The notes: a model not told the origin generated them from the letters alone. 64,000 nucleotides of DNA from Calonectria ilicicola (GCA_020809705.1 CP085828.1:6448001-6512000); one strand, 5' to 3'. Positions 1 to 13,600 are shown, counted from the first letter of the stretch. A program made the numbers and translations.

Positions 1-692
1 CCCCTTAGTTCCCCTTCGGGCCTATCCATCGTGCTTCCGCATTCCAGAATATTCGTCACATGGGCCTGCCAGATCCGACTCTCCATGCCGATTTCGATGC
101 CTGCCGGCCTCGTGAAACAGAGAGTCAATCCATCTTGCTGTTGATACAAGGCGCCCCCTCTGGCACCCCCGTCAAACAGTACCCCCGGCGCCGTAGACCA
201 TCCGAACCGGCCGGATGTCACTATGGAAGACTGCTGCCGAGACCTCCAAACCTAGGCCAAACCATGTAATATGGATACGTGATCCACTCAATCTACTTGC
301 CTTCGCATTCTCTTTCATTAAATTACACCAAAGGATACAGTTTGTGCTGAGAAAGACACGATTGTTTCACTTCTTGCTCGCTTTACATCATTGGCACGCA
401 TACTACTGAATCACAAAGCACAGGGAGTACATGGTTTCAACGTAGAAAGTATGTCTCATTTCATTAGTCGGCTACGTATACGTAGTCTTTTCGGCTTTTC
501 TTTAACCAACCCAATCCGTTCCCAAATGCGGCCCATGCCAGGGCAAGACCCAATGCTGTAAATCACACCGTAACAATGCTCAACTCCCATGCGGGAGGAC
601 ATTTCTGAAAGCAATAACAGGCTATGCTCGAAATCAAAGAAACATCATCCATTCTCCATCGCCTTTCTGGAACATTTCGTTGAGGAATATGC
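1..692. other. intergenic, downstream of the glutamate dehydrogenase gene
   Basis: No supportable gene. The short open frames at 60-409 show no domain, splice pattern or coding bias. The part next to 692 should carry the 3' UTR of the minus-strand glutamate dehydrogenase gene. Confidence 0.6.
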
Positions 693-3600
693 TTAGGCGT
701 TGATCTTAGCCATGCGCTTCGACATACTGTTTTAACTGGTTAGCTTGTGTAGTCTGAATAGAGGTAGTCAAGGTTAACTTACAAGTCGTAGAAGGCAAAC
801 TGGCTGGGGCTGCTACCAAACTCATACACGAAGCGGCTGGCAAGGTAGGAGCCGAAGATGCTGCGAAGGTAGGACTCGGGAATGCGGGAGACCATAGTCT
901 CGAGGCCAATCTTCTCCAGGAGGAGAGCGGGAAGAGCATCCTTCAGGACAGAAAGGCGAATCTTCTCGTTATCCCAGAGGTCGGAGTGCTGAAGCTTCTC
1001 ATCCAGTTCGGTGATAGCAACAGAGAGCTTGTCGGAGAGAACGGATCGAGCGACGCCGGTCTCCTCGTGCTCGCGCCAGATAGCCTCAAACTCAAGGCGG
1101 GCATTGTCCTGAATCTTAAGCTGAACCTGCTTGACGTAGTCCTGGTAGAACTGAGGAACCTGGCCATCAGCGCCAATGCACATGTTCTCAATGAAGCCAG
1201 CATCGTCAAAGGACAGAGAGGCAAGGACCTCAAGAGAGGATGAAGTCACACCACCCTTGTTGGCAGAGGCATCCTTGTACAGGATGCAGCCAGCCTCCTC
1301 AAGACGGAGCTTGGCCTCTTGGGTGATGAAGAGGTTAGCACCCTCAACAAGGTAGGGGATGACAGACTTGCCGTCCTTGATAAGACGGTTGACAGTGATG
1401 AGGTCAATAGAAGCGGGACGACCACCGCAAGGAACAAAAGCGTCAACAGCACCAGTGTCACGGAGGTGGAAGGTGTTTCGGAACGAGGTTCCGTTGCTGA
1501 CGACCTCACCGTTGGGAAGGGTAATGTTGTTGTCGTCGCAAAGGACACGGTAACCGTCCTTGGAGAGCTTGGAGATATCGTACTCAATGATCATGGCACG
1601 CTTGTTGGCAAGGCGGAGAAGCTCATCGCGGTCAAGACCGTTGGGGTCGACGAGAACACCGGAACCATCGACGATGGCAGTGTACTTCTCGTTACCGAGC
1701 TTGATCTCGTTGCTACCCAGATCACCGTCGGGACCACCAGTCTGCATCTTGCGGATGGTAGAGGGGTCGAGGTTGAGCTTGCGGTAGATACCCTTGACGT
1801 ACTCGCGGACAGACAGAGTAGTCATACCGTAGGTGTCGTGGGGAATACCACCCAGCTTGGGAGACTTGCCAGTGAAGAAAGACTTCCACCAGGGAGCGCC
1901 ACGAACGCGGGCGTGCTCAGTAGCCCAGTTGACAAGGTCGGCAGTGTTCTCATCGGGACCCATGAAGATGATCTCCTCCTTGCCGTAAAGGTCAACGAGA
2001 GGGTTCTTGATACCGGGGGTCTGGGCAGGCAGGAGAAGATCGAGAATACTGTCAATGTACTTCTCGAAGGCCTCGCGGGCGCGGTCCTGCTGCTTGGGGT
2101 CTAGGAGAATGACACCCTTGGAACCACCCTCAGGAATGTCCTTGTTCTTGCGCTGCTGGGTGCTGGCAAGACCATAGTTCTCATCGAAGAGGTTGCGAGC
2201 GTTGATGCTGTAGGCCTCCTTGCTGCGAGACTTGACGATACGGATACCACCACGGGCGATGTCCTTGAATCGAAGGTGGAAACCACGAGACTCAGAGCTG
2301 ACGACAAGGAACATACCGTAGAGGCGCTTGGGGTACTCAACCTCGGGGAGGAAGCTAGGGTCAAGACGGAAGCTCAGGGCAACCTTGGTAGGAGTGAAGT
2401 AGTTAGTCTTCAGGATGGCGTTGTTGAAGACACGGAAAGCAGTGAGAACCATCTCCTCGTGCTCGTTGCTGACATTCTTGGAGATCTTGTCCTTGAGAGC
2501 ATCGTCGGAGAGAATCTCAACAGACGAGCTAGAAGAGACGAGCTGCTCGGCAAACTCAGGGTCCTTGGCCAAGTGGACGTTAGCAAACGAGGCGTAAAGG
2601 GCTCGGACGAGGCCGGGGTAGTTCTGGATGATCTCGTAGATGTAGTCGGGAGTGAAGGTCTCAGAGCGGAGACGGCGCTTGAGGTTGTTGAGAAGGGCGG
2701 CCTGGGCGTTGTTGCCAGGGTCGAGAATCTCCATAAGAGACTTGTACTCGGGTCCGAGACGGTTAAGGAAGTGCTGGACAAACACCCAGGCAGAGTGGGC
2801 GTAGACGGACTCCTGAAGGCTCAGCTGGCCAGTGAGGAAAAGGTCGTGGAACTTGTTGTGGGGGAGACAGTAGAGCAGGGAGACTTCCTTAGCAATCTGG
2901 CTGATGGAGTGCTCCCAGGGAGGGAACTCAGAGTCGAGGGACATGGCGGGCTTGAGGTAGATACTCATGACGGTGACACCGTTGGAGAACTGCTCGAGGT
3001 ACTTTCGAGAGCTAGTAACTCCATAGTAGTGGTAAAGATCACTGAGAGCGGAGAAGAGACCGCGAGCAGTACGAGAGCGGAAGGCAATAACCATGCGCTT
3101 CTCGGCGCTGTCCTCAATGTCAAAAACCTCAATCACAGGGCCAGCTCGCTTGACAGCAAGCTCGATAATCTCCTGGTAAATCTGCTTGGTGTTGGCAGTG
3201 GCCTTCTGGAGGAAACCAGCGTCGGCAATGAGCTCAAGGCGGGTCTCGCTGGGGTCGACATTGTCAGGGTCAGTCAAGAACTGGCACTGGTAGACGAAAT
3301 AGCATCGGAGGGAGGCCTTCGATGAAGGGCTGTTGCCGAGAACTGCGGGAGATCGGAAAGTCTCAACACGGTACTTGCTCTTGCCAATGTGGTCGATGTA
3401 CTTGGCCTCAAGGCGCTCCTCATATCGAGGGCCAGAGAGGTTAGTCTGACCGGGAGTGCTAGTGTCAATGTAGATGGCGTGGTCGCTAGCCTCCATGTCG
3501 AGGCGGATCTCCTCCTGCTTGTCCTCACGAGCAAAGGCAGCAACCTTGGCAGCATATAATGAGGTAACATGGCTGGCAATGACAGCGGGGGTCTCAATGG

Positions 3601-4047
3601 TGAAGTAGACATCGTCAATGCCGAGCTTCTCGTAGAAGTATTCAATCTGCTCATCAACCTGGGACTGAGGGATGAAACCAGACTGTAGGATAATCTCCTT
3701 GACTAATTGAGAGTCAGTTGACGTTGTTTTTAGCTCGAATTGAGTAAAGAAAACTTACCAGCCTTGATCTGCTCAACCTTGCCCTTGAACTCGGGGGCGA
3801 TGTAGCCAACGGTGCCCTTGCGGAGGATGCGGTGGCCATTGCCGCCGCTGATACCGTTCAAAGGAACGCTGAAGTGGGTGGGCTGGGGAGAAGGGCCACG
3901 GCTGGCGGCGTCACCATTCTGGACACTGGCCAGAGGCTTCACAATAGGAGCACTCATGATGGGTGATATTTCCTCGAAAGGATCTGTGTAATCGGGGAAG
4001 CTATCGAGAGGTGGAATGTTAGTCGTGGGACTCTGAACAGCCAGCAT
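693..4047 (-). CDS. GDH2: NAD-dependent glutamate dehydrogenase
   Basis: Three exons on the minus strand: 4047-3759, 3702-783 and 726-693. The lengths sum to 3243 nt, giving 1080 residues, close to the roughly 1050 usual for fungal NAD-GDH. The enzyme oxidises glutamate to 2-oxoglutarate and ammonium with NAD+, the catabolic direction of nitrogen metabolism, and is often mitochondrial or cytosolic in fungi. Visible landmarks are the glycine-rich GGSKGVILLD (about residue 622), PDENTADLVNW (about 679), KLGGIPHDTYGMT, GGPDGDLGSNEIKLG (about 750) and VEGANLF (about 880), all typical of the large GDH family. The first intron has donor GTAAGT, branch CTGAC and acceptor TTAG. The last intron (727-782, donor GTAAGT) is easy to miss: without it the protein ends early in YDL, with it the tail is YDFMSKRMAKINA. 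The start is the first in-frame ATG; a second Met lies about 30 codons later. Identity is very secure. Confidence 0.97.
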
Positions 4048-5660
4048 CTTAAAAGCAGATGCCGTTGCAGGCGTGAAAAGGGTATATAAAAAGAAAACGA
4101 AGGGACGGAATTAAACGTGTAATGAATGATGAGATGAATCGAAATGCGAGCAGCCGCGTCTTGGTTATATACATGATGGCCAAGACACTTCCAAGAGAAG
4201 CGTCCTGATAAGAGCCGTCATGTCGTCACCAGGGGACACGGCAGAGCAAGTCTCAACAAGTTGCAGTGACTCAATAAACAACCGCTATGATGCCGGCCGC
4301 TGACCACCAAACGGGCGCAGCCACAGCTCACGAGGCGGCACCACCGTGGCCAGCCAGCGCCACCAGATCGGGACCTGAATAGCAAAGGCATGGTTGCAGG
4401 GTCCGGCTCAAAGTGGGCTATTGCGGCGAACACGCAAAGAACACCGGCAGATGGCTGCAAGCAAGCAAGGAGCTTATCTTGAGACACTGATAAGGACAGA
4501 ACCAATGGTCCCAGACCCCGGTGAAGATGGGATTCACCGCCGGGCCGGCTCAATGGCCTCTCGTATCTCACAATCCAATTTTGGCAACGGGGCTGGGAGC
4601 CACCAAGGGGCCCAAGTTGCGATAAGGCAAATGGAGGGGCGGGCTGGGGCGATAAGGGAGGGCAGGTATCCGCGACTTACCGGTGTGTTTATGCGATGCG
4701 AAGCTAGCCGCACTCGAACCAATTCAGGAGACGATTGTCTTGGGATAAAACCTGCTGTGACACACGTGTACAGGCAGGGGTAATTTCGTGCTGTGATGCG
4801 GCAGCAGCGATGATGCTAATGCGTATAAGTCGGGGATGCCGGTGACCTCGTACGGAGGGTGCAATTGGCGGGGCACAAACGAGATGTGAGAATTTGTGCA
4901 GAGTTTAAATAGATGGAGGAAGCGTGAAAACGACAACAGAGTGTATCTGTGGTTTTTCTCAAGCGTGATTCAGCGACGGAGGCTAGAAGGCGTTCCAGAA
5001 TGTCCAAACTTTTGTTCTTGATTAGCACAGCTTAGCTGGCGTTGGTTCCGTAGAGCGCGAACTCAGCACAGCCATCAAAATCAGCCCTGTCGTAAATAGA
5101 AACTGGCGGACAACCCGGGGTCAAGAGAGAGATAAGGAAAACTCTCTTGATACGGCAGAGCTTGTTTATGGGGGAGGGTGAGACGGGAAAGGAGGTGAGA
5201 TGAGAGAGATGAGCTACCGCTTAGACGCAGAGCAGTGAGGAGAGAAGAAGGGGCGAAGGGGTGAAGGGGGGGAAGTCTTTTGTAAAGACGAGACAGAATG
5301 ATGAGCCAGGAAGCTTTATTGAGCCATACTCTCAAGAAAGGCGCTTTTTGGGGACTGGCGATGGAAGCTTTAAATACTCCTGGGCCTTGAGTGTGACTGT
5401 CCCTCATTGTTGAGCAAAGAGAGCCACGAGCTACATGACGAGGTACCTGTGGCAGGAAGACGAGGTACGTACCTACCTGCCGGGTCGGTGACAAAAAGAC
5501 AGGCCCCAGGTACGTACCGTTCGCAGTACCTCTGAAGTTCCAATCCAGAGTCGATTTACGGCCGCCCCTCGCTCCTCGTGGTCGATTTCTCTGTTCTCTT
5601 TCTGACGCGCTTCTGTCACGTTGGCCACTCTCCTTGCCGCTCACCTACACCCTACACCCT
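4048..5660. promoter_or_regulatory. GDH2: upstream region of the glutamate dehydrogenase gene
   Basis: Non-coding interval read away from the minus-strand GDH gene. TATA-like runs lie at about 4081-4090 (only about 35 nt before the start codon) and about 4164-4171. Further upstream it contains two perfect GGTACGTACC palindromes (5464-5473 and 5509-5518). A 187-codon minus frame at 5081-5644 is arginine/serine-rich with no recognisable domain and is probably chance. Regulatory function is inferred from position only. Confidence 0.4.
5464..5518. repeat. pair of GGTACGTACC palindromes
   Basis: The 10-bp palindrome occurs at 5464-5473 and 5509-5518, 45 bp apart start to start. A near copy (AGTACGTACC) is at 5810-5819. 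The same 10-mer recurs twice near 10.5 kb. A perfect palindrome could bind a dimeric regulator, but no binding protein is known to me from this sequence. Confidence 0.7.
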
Positions 5661-5670
5661 ACACCCTACC
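5645..5670 (+). repeat. short tandem repeat, CTACACC units
   Basis: Three perfect 7-bp units CTACACC at 5645-5665 followed by a partial fourth. It resembles telomeric CCCTAA only loosely, and no true telomere repeats are present. Confidence 0.75.
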
Positions 5671-8448
5671 TACACCTTCACACCCCCGTCTGGGTGGGGC
5701 TCCCCTGCCAGGTTGGAGGCTGGATGCTGGACACTGGACGGGCCCATGAAAGTACGGCGGGAGCGGTACCTTCTACAGGTACCGCACCGCTGGAGGAGCG
5801 CTGGAGCCCAGTACGTACCATGGACTTTTTTTCTTTTTCCCTGCCGCTTGCTCAATGGCAAATAGAAGTGTCTGCCGTGCGCTGCAGAATAGCAGCAAAC
5901 ACACGGACGGGACGGTGCAAACAATTGCTCCAACCCGCCGCCTATCAAGCCCACGTTTCCAGTCTCGTCTCGGGCTGATTACAACAGCCTTCAGCTGGCC
6001 AATTGACCGCTCTTCTTCAGCCCCAGCAACGTCAGCGGCATAAAGAAACAAGTGTGCAAAAACAACACAAGGCAAAATGATACTTTCAACTGTACGGAGT
6101 ACCTTGAGTACCGTCGTGATCACCGGCCCGGTCGGTCCATCACCGTCCATCCCTGGCGTGCGCCCCGGCATTTGCCCCAGTCAGAAGAGTCGAGAAGCAG
6201 GGCCTAGCGGGGAAACTTGGTGATCATGACCTCAGCCAGCGCAGGAAAATGGCCAATTGATTACCCAATAGCGCCCCCGTCCTAAGCCTCAAGGGGAAGG
6301 CTACGTGGCCCGAGCGCCCGGTTCCTGGCCGTTCATGTGCCAGGAACAAGTTGTTGCAAAGAATTGCTCTCCATTTTCCCCCCTCAAGAGTCTCCAGTTG
6401 TGTGGAGCTGGAGGCCCTGCCGGGGTCCGGTTATTCGAGGCTCTGCAAGATCCTCTTTTTTTTTTTCCTTTGTTTTTTTTAGAGGTCTCCTTTTTTTTTC
6501 TTGTCAGGTGCTGGGCAACTGATGGGTTTAGTTCATGACTCTATTTTTTTTTTCTTGTTGCAATGTCCTCTCATGCCCGCTGTCTATTTCGCAATCAGTC
6601 TCCACTCACTCTCCACTGTGGAATTCCATTCGCAATTGTGGAGGAATCGTATATGATACCGCCTGTGCATTATACAACCATACCGTATCCTACAGTGCAG
6701 GAATTACGGTGCAGCCCCAACCGCAGTCATGTGTGCCATGTGCAGAACCCCGGGTTTTCCTGTTGGCACAGGGCAGGTCACAATCACCAGGTTGGCACAG
6801 GTCTCTTTTGTTTTTTTTTACTCTTGAGCCTCCGTTTCCTACTGGAGCTGTACGGAGTATATGCACGGCGTCCATCCCAGCTCCACCGCTAACCTAATCG
6901 GTCACCAACGGTCTGAAGAGAAAATGGTGCAATTGTGCTCGCCGACTTCACCTCTGCCTGCGAGTCATCGCAGAAAAAAGGTATTCGTGACATGCAGATC
7001 CTGCCGTTTCAAGTTTTTTCTCGTAACTTGCGCAAAGTGTGCACCGAGGCCCACTCGCATGTGCCTTCGTTCTGCACAGAAAGATGACGGGTCCATTTGA
7101 TTGAATCCTCGTTGCCTTGGCTTGGTTGGATGCTGACCAGCTGATGGCCGTTCATCCCAGCTTGAATCGTCTGGCATGCCAACCAGGGCCAGAGGGAATT
7201 GATGATTCGTCCACATTTTTTGTGCTGCATTGCCAAGACCACTGTTGGCGCCCTCAAGCAAAACGTCATGAAATTTGCATGCCCCGCCAAATCAACTTGG
7301 GCCATGTATCTATCATGTCAAAAGCAGCATAACTTGTGTCAGCAGCGGTTCTGTGTGTAAGACAATTTCTGCGGCCAGGATGCACAGTCACGCATCCGCC
7401 CGTAATTGAAGGCGCCTACGGGACGGCTGGCAAAAAGCTGGGGGGTGCATCTCCCGCGGCGAATACATAGTTCAGTCTCTGGACACGTTCCCGTTCGGGC
7501 GCTAATCAAACGCCCGGGGAAGCGCCTGAGGGGTGTTAGTGGCTGAGAGCTGGAGATGGTGTCCGCGAGTTCCAGGAGACTGCTCACCTGACCTGGGCTC
7601 GCTGACATTGGGCCCCTCACCGAGAGTTCCGACCAGCCTGACCTTGGATCACGAGCACCCCAAGGCAAATTGCGATTCGTCTCGCCTCGCCTCACCGCGA
7701 CCGGAGGGGCCAACTGCAAATGGAAGACAGGGCGAAGGCAAAGCAGCAAGCTCGCTAGTGTTAATTGGCCCCTCCTTCGGAGCTGCAATTATCTGCTTGC
7801 CCATTGATCCAAGCTGCCTACACCCCGACTTTGCTGGAGCTAGGCCCAACCAAACGCAGAACGCGGGGCTGCATGGATCGCGGCGTATTCCTATACTCAT
7901 AGCACAATGGTGTAACCAACTAGTTGCGTAAGTTGCCCAAGCAATGGAGCCCCATGAAACAAGTACTTACGTATTTGTAACTTGAGCAAGAAAACAAAAT
8001 TGTCCACGTTTTTGTTGTTGTTCGTGTCCGTATGGAACTTAAGCACAGTATAATGTCACCGATGACACAATGGGCCAGGTCCCGTTAGTGCGTGCCCCAG
8101 GTTTGTTCGGCAAGGCACGGTCGACGTGGTGAAGACATTTGGCAAACTAGGTTGCAGATGGGTTGCACGGGCTTAGACGAGGGCCATTCTGTTATGAAAA
8201 TTTTGCACAGCGATTGGATTACGCCAAACTACCAGAAACATATCGTCTCATTCACACCCATCCTTCCCCATACGCCAAGTCCCCCCCTCTCCCCCCAGGT
8301 GTGCGAATCTTGGGCCACTGCCACGGGGTCCGGTACCCGCCTCCGGCGTCCTCACCAAGGACCCCGGGCTGCCCCGGCGACCCACCCAGCGGAGGGCCCG
8401 GTACCCCCGAAAAAGGTTTCCCCAGCCCCAAGGATCCATGATGATGGT

Positions 8449-8627
8449 ATTTCCATTACCCCCAGGTTTCCTTCAATTGTTCAGAATCAAAACCTTGTCC
8501 CGCTCTGTTGGGGGGGAACGTGTAACCGTGAGCAAGACAATGGCATCCAGCAGACCCAAGGAGACCCGCTTCGCCGTCGACCAAGGGCTCCTTTGAACCG
8601 TTCCCCATGTTTTCATTACCCCCAGTT
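8449..8627 (+). repeat. duplicated C-rich motif (CATTACCCCCAG)
   Basis: The 12-mer CATTACCCCCAG followed by a T-run occurs at about 8453-8467 and again at about 8613-8627. Each copy is preceded by a T-rich trinucleotide. The bases around each copy differ, so this is a short shared motif and not a large duplication. Confidence 0.5.
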
Positions 8628-10498
8628 TACTTGATCGTGCAGCATTCGTGACAGCCACGGGACCTCCCGACTCACCCAGATCCCCGTCATCCCCGGGTTT
8701 GTACTGTACTGATGCCATCCCACCCCTTTTTTCGTTCTATCTTTTTCTTTCCATTTCCCCATCAAAAACTATCTACAGGACCACGCAATCCCTTTCATGC
8801 ATGGCTTAATACGCCCCCAGACAAGGGCCTCTCACGCCCCCCGGACTTGGGTTGTTGATCCCTCCTTACAGTCTCGTGGCCCCTCTGGTTTGTCATGGGC
8901 CTCTCTCCATTACCAAATCTTCCCTGTACCCCGCATCCGGTGCTTGAAGGCGGGCGCCGTTAAAGCGTCACGAGGGCGACAGAAAAAAAAAAATAACATG
9001 GAGCGGGACAGACCAGGTGGTGTGTGCGTAGCAGAGTCGGTCAGTTGAGCTGTCGTTTCCTTTTGGGGACTGAAAAAAAAAATACACGCCCAAGCCATCA
9101 ACGGAGGGAGGAAATAGAAATGTAAATGAAAGCGAGATCGGGACAGGGATGAAAGGGGAAAGAAGACACGATCAGGTTTTCTGGTCGTCACTGCGAGACA
9201 AGAGGTGACAATAATCCGGTTGGGTGTAGGGAGGGTGACCAGGCCAGTGCATTGCCAGTTCTACCAATTGGCTCCCCCTTTTCACCCGTCACTGGTGGCA
9301 GGCGACGCGCAAACACAAGCACAGCGCTCCAGCCACGGAGACACACACAGAGCGGCCTATTAGAGGGGCTGAAGATAATGGAGAATCGATCTGACCCAGC
9401 CGTGTGGGATCTGGCTGCAACTTTTTGCAGCGCCAGTGATAGGCGAAGGTAGGCTTATCCGTACCCACCACGTCTGGGCGCTGTGGCACAGAGCACAATC
9501 AGATGGTCGATGTCTCGTCCGGTCTTTGGCCAAGAGCCAAGAATGAACGTGCCTTCCCGGGCGTCAATCCTGCAATGGCTTGGTGATCCAGGCCATCAAT
9601 TGCTTTCTCCGGCCTTCGTGCCGGACAAGCCAATGGGCCGTAAATGCGCAGCAGCAGCCCAGAAACTTGGCCACAACTCGTAACCAGTCTCCGTGCGCCT
9701 TCCGTATCGGTTCGGCAAGGCAAGGCAGGTGCACTACCCCGCCATTTTTCCTTCTCTCTTCTATCTGGGAGTCGGCTCGGCTCCCGTCCCAGCTTCTATT
9801 TTTGAATCCCTCGGTGGATTTGCCCACCAAATGGAGTACGCTGGCGCACAGGACAGGCAAGTGCCACAGCACCTGTCCACCTGCCTTGCCTTGTCCTTGT
9901 GTCCGCCTCAGGCCTTGCCACTGGTAGCACCTTACAGGCCACCACCAGAGTGCCACTGCTACCCTTCGCTCTCCCCCAGACCTTTTAGGCCTTATGTAAT
10001 GTGAGGCCCGAAATCCGGGGTCCAGCACAGTGATCCTCGTGCTTCCATGATGCCATCATCGCTCAACGGCACTGCATCGCTGCTCCTACGCCCAGATCGA
10101 ATCAATTCGTCTGGCGGCCGCTCAACAGTCCAGGTGCATGCAGGACTTGTCCCCTTGAGCCGAGCAACGCGCCCTGTGATACCCACCAGACACAATTTCC
10201 ACGATCATGACTTCAAATACGCACCGCCACACGATGTGGTCGACATATCCGCACCCGCATCCCGGTCCCGATCTGCTTCGGTGCGGAACATCATGTACTA
10301 ATGTACCGTACTGTACGGTGTACCTGGCCTGGTACCTTTTGACGTGGGCAGGGGTCAGTAAGCCGCACGACCAACCCAGTGCATGCTCCAAGCATCCGCA
10401 CACAATTCTCGGCAAAAGCGGTGGGCGGTGCAACTGGTACCCAATGCTGCGCACTGCAGGTCCTCTTTTTTTTTTCTTCACATTTTCATCCTGTCGCA

Positions 10499-10625
10499 GG
10501 TACGTACCGACCGGCTTCACGCGGAAAACGAGCTTCAATGGGAAACAAGGCGTGATGGTTATCTTGATGCAGTATAGCAGACGGATGCATACATAAAGTT
10601 TGGATGTCGAATATAGGTACGTACC
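10499..10625. repeat. second pair of GGTACGTACC palindromes
   Basis: Perfect 10-bp palindromes at 10499-10508 and 10616-10625. They match the pair at 5464-5518. GTAC-rich sequence (gtaccgtactgtacggtgtac) also lies at about 10302-10322. Confidence 0.7.
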
Positions 10626-13600
10626 GCACACCCAAGCATTGACACCTTGCTGGCGTCCAACCGGCGCATCCTTTGAGTTGCCCCGAAGTGGAATGTTGGG
10701 GGAAGAGTTTTCCCAGAGGACGGTCCCCAGTGGCCCAGCGAGGGGCGCCCAGGGCGCCGCACAACACCAACCCAGCTCGCTCAGGGCACTATTGTCTACT
10801 ACAAACACCCGCTGAAGCAGGCCCAAGGAGGAAGTCGAGAGGGCCAAGCAGGCCGGGAGGCATCAAGCGCCCGCTGGAACGCCCTAGAGTGGGGTCGGCG
10901 GTCCACTGCCGGCCAAACTGTGCTGCCGGCCTCCGGGGCTGGCTCCGCGACTTGATGCCAAAACGAGATGGCGACACGATCTAGTTTTTCGAGTACATTG
11001 GTCCAATGTAACGATAAGGTAATGAGGAAAGCCATGCCGTTGTTCTAATTCTCCAATCCCCAATCCCAACCGCATCCGGCCATCAGGTCGTCTTCATGCA
11101 TGATCACGATACCCTCTCGGGAGTCCTCAATGGCTCCCGAAAGGGCACCTCGAATGAGATGGGGTTGCACCTTTCCCCCTTTACTCACCCTACTGACCCC
11201 GCCGTTTTGGCCCTCTCGGTCGGGGCTTTTGTTGCGGTGAGGGACGGTGACAGCGCACGTGAATTGAGGCCACTGGGGCCACCACCCGGAGGCGCAACAC
11301 AGACTGGCCGGCTGCAGCACACGCCTTCGCAATTCCATCCAGACCTGTCAACGTCGACGAGTCCCCTGCCGGTCTGTCTGCACGCAAACCAACGACACGT
11401 ACACGTGCTAGCCGAGCGCTTTCGAGAATGTGACTTGGTGCATGTATTAGTGTTGGTGGGCGGGGACCCGGGAAACGAGACAAGATGAGAATTGACAACA
11501 GCTGTGCCTGGCGAGGATTAACCCCGAATGTAAATCAGGGGCACAAGACGCAACCCGCATAACACATGGCAGGTGCAAAGTATGTCTACATCCCTCCGTC
11601 ACGGGCACTGGGAGAATGTAACCCACTCTCCGTTGGCCCGCACGTATTATGCTGCTCTATGATGCCATGGACTATAGGGTGGCTTGGGGTTTGATGTGCA
11701 GATGCCTTCGTTTGAGCCATGTGTCTTGCTCGCACCAATACAGAGTCGCAAATGAGACTAATGCAGTCACAGTGCATTATCTCTTCACACACGTTAATAC
11801 CGTGCCGAAACATTTGAGGTGATGTAACGAGGCTCTTCCATCTGAACACCCGAGTCGAGACTATTCGTATTGCACCAGAGAAACGGAAACATCCTTAGCT
11901 CTGCCCGTAACAATAACCCTTGGAGGCTTAGATGATATTCCTTGGATACTCTGGAGTCGACCTGGCGCATTGCCTTCTCTCCCTAGGCGAGGATCGCCCA
12001 ATCGGTGGTTTTACTGCGGGCTGTTTCCAGCCTTTTTTTCTCGGGGCCCCTTTCTACGCTTCCCCAGGGGATCCAGATTCGGCAGATGTGTTTTTCTGAT
12101 GATCATGGGGTTGGTGCTCCTGAAGGCCACGATGCGCAACACCCCTTCCCCAGTCTGGCCCTCCACCGCCCAAAATTTTTTCTTCTATTCAGGACCAGGA
12201 TGCGATGGCTGAAGCGGTCACGATGTCCAATTTCTAATTACCTTTGGCCACGGAGGCGACATTGGGATCCATCGTGGGTCAGGTGGTTGTGCAGACGTGC
12301 CTGGTTATTACGTATTAGCGTGCCTGTCTTACATATGGCGACGAGAAAACGTCCGCGACTTGACGACGGCATCAGCCCTTTGCAAAAGAGCTCAACAATA
12401 CTCCCCTCATGAGCCTATTTGTCTCTCAACATTTGAACACGCCCCCTTCTCATTTCACTATCGTGAGTTTGTTTAATTCGCCCATTCCATTTTCGATCCC
12501 GGCGGCAGCGCGTTGCGGAATGACCTGGGGTGCTAACCACAAGGGGATGCATCATGTGAGCAACCAGAAGATTTCTGTAGCGTATGCGGGAGAAAAAAAA
12601 AGTGAATTATCTTCATGCGTGAGCTTGATTACACCCTTTGACCCAACAGTCGGGATTCCTGAGATGTTGCATATGATGTTGTTCAAAGGCAATTGACCTC
12701 GGCAGCCAGCGCTGCGCACATGTTGTATTCACAGCTGGTCCGGATATTTCGATAGAGACCAGTCTTACGGCGTGACATTTACGTGGCTTACCTTTTGAGC
12801 TTTTCCATCTGCTATTTACAGTTATGTCCAGTTGAAAACAAGCAGCGTGCTTGACTGGATTTCTTTGAAAAGCAGAGTAGCTGTCAAGTTGGCAGATACA
12901 CTCAAGATGACTACCTTCTTTGGTCTTTATTATTTGTCCGGATAAAGAAAATCCAGGTTAAGTATCTGTGCGGTGTGGTATAGAATGCAATTTTCATACT
13001 GCTTCCAACTGCATGAACAGATGAGTCCAGATGACGACTAAGACTATGGGCATACGCCAGTATCCACCACCTTCATTTCTGCTATCACTGCTATTCTCAC
13101 AGATCTCCCCGTGCCGTTCTGATTTCTCTAAGGTAAATTCATTGCATTTTCCCAAAGGCCAAGCTCCGCTGAAAAGTGTGTGAGGTGGGTTTCACGCTGT
13201 GACCATATTTTTGAGAACCATATTTTGCATAAACTACTAAAACCTTCGCAAACTACTATGGAGCATTGCATTTAACATGCCGGTATAATGAGATAACTTT
13301 AGGTATATTTTGAATTTGGTCTCTTGGTACTTGTTCTATAAGATGTTATTTACACATTTTGTGGTCGGACAGAACTATATACGGGATTTCATCTTGGCGT
13401 ATATGCATGGCAAAAACAGAGCATCAACCTGGGCGTGGGTCCAGTTCGATTCAACTGAGGCGTCAAAACCATATCCGAGCGAGGTCAGCAAGGCTGATCA
13501 AAGAAACCCAAGCATTCGGCATAGCAGTATCCATATGCAATTGGCTTTCCCTTGAGTGTGCTGAGAGTATATACAAATTCCTGACCACATAGACATTCAC

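Noticed and set aside
1319..3325. Two long plus-strand frames (261 and 349 codons) opposite the glutamate dehydrogenase gene
   Set aside because: They are antisense to a conserved exon. Val/Leu/Glu-rich composition follows from the codon bias of the true strand. Antisense frames over GDH genes have been mistaken for genes before.
5081..5644. 187-codon minus frame upstream of GDH
   Set aside because: Low-complexity Arg/Ser/Leu composition and no matching splice sites; more likely promoter sequence.
5645..5670. CTACACC repeats as an internal telomere remnant
   Set aside because: The unit is not CCCTAA and only three copies occur.
10122..10847. 241-codon minus frame in the gene-free interval
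   Set aside because: Longest frame there, but Cys/Arg-rich, without domain or homologue-like pattern, and it runs through the GGTACGTACC palindromes.
13440..13465. Possible tRNA B box (AGTTCGATTCAACT)
   Set aside because: No matching A box, acceptor stem or T-stem pairing around it. Similar GTTCGA words near 28.8 and 30.0 kb fail for the same reasons.
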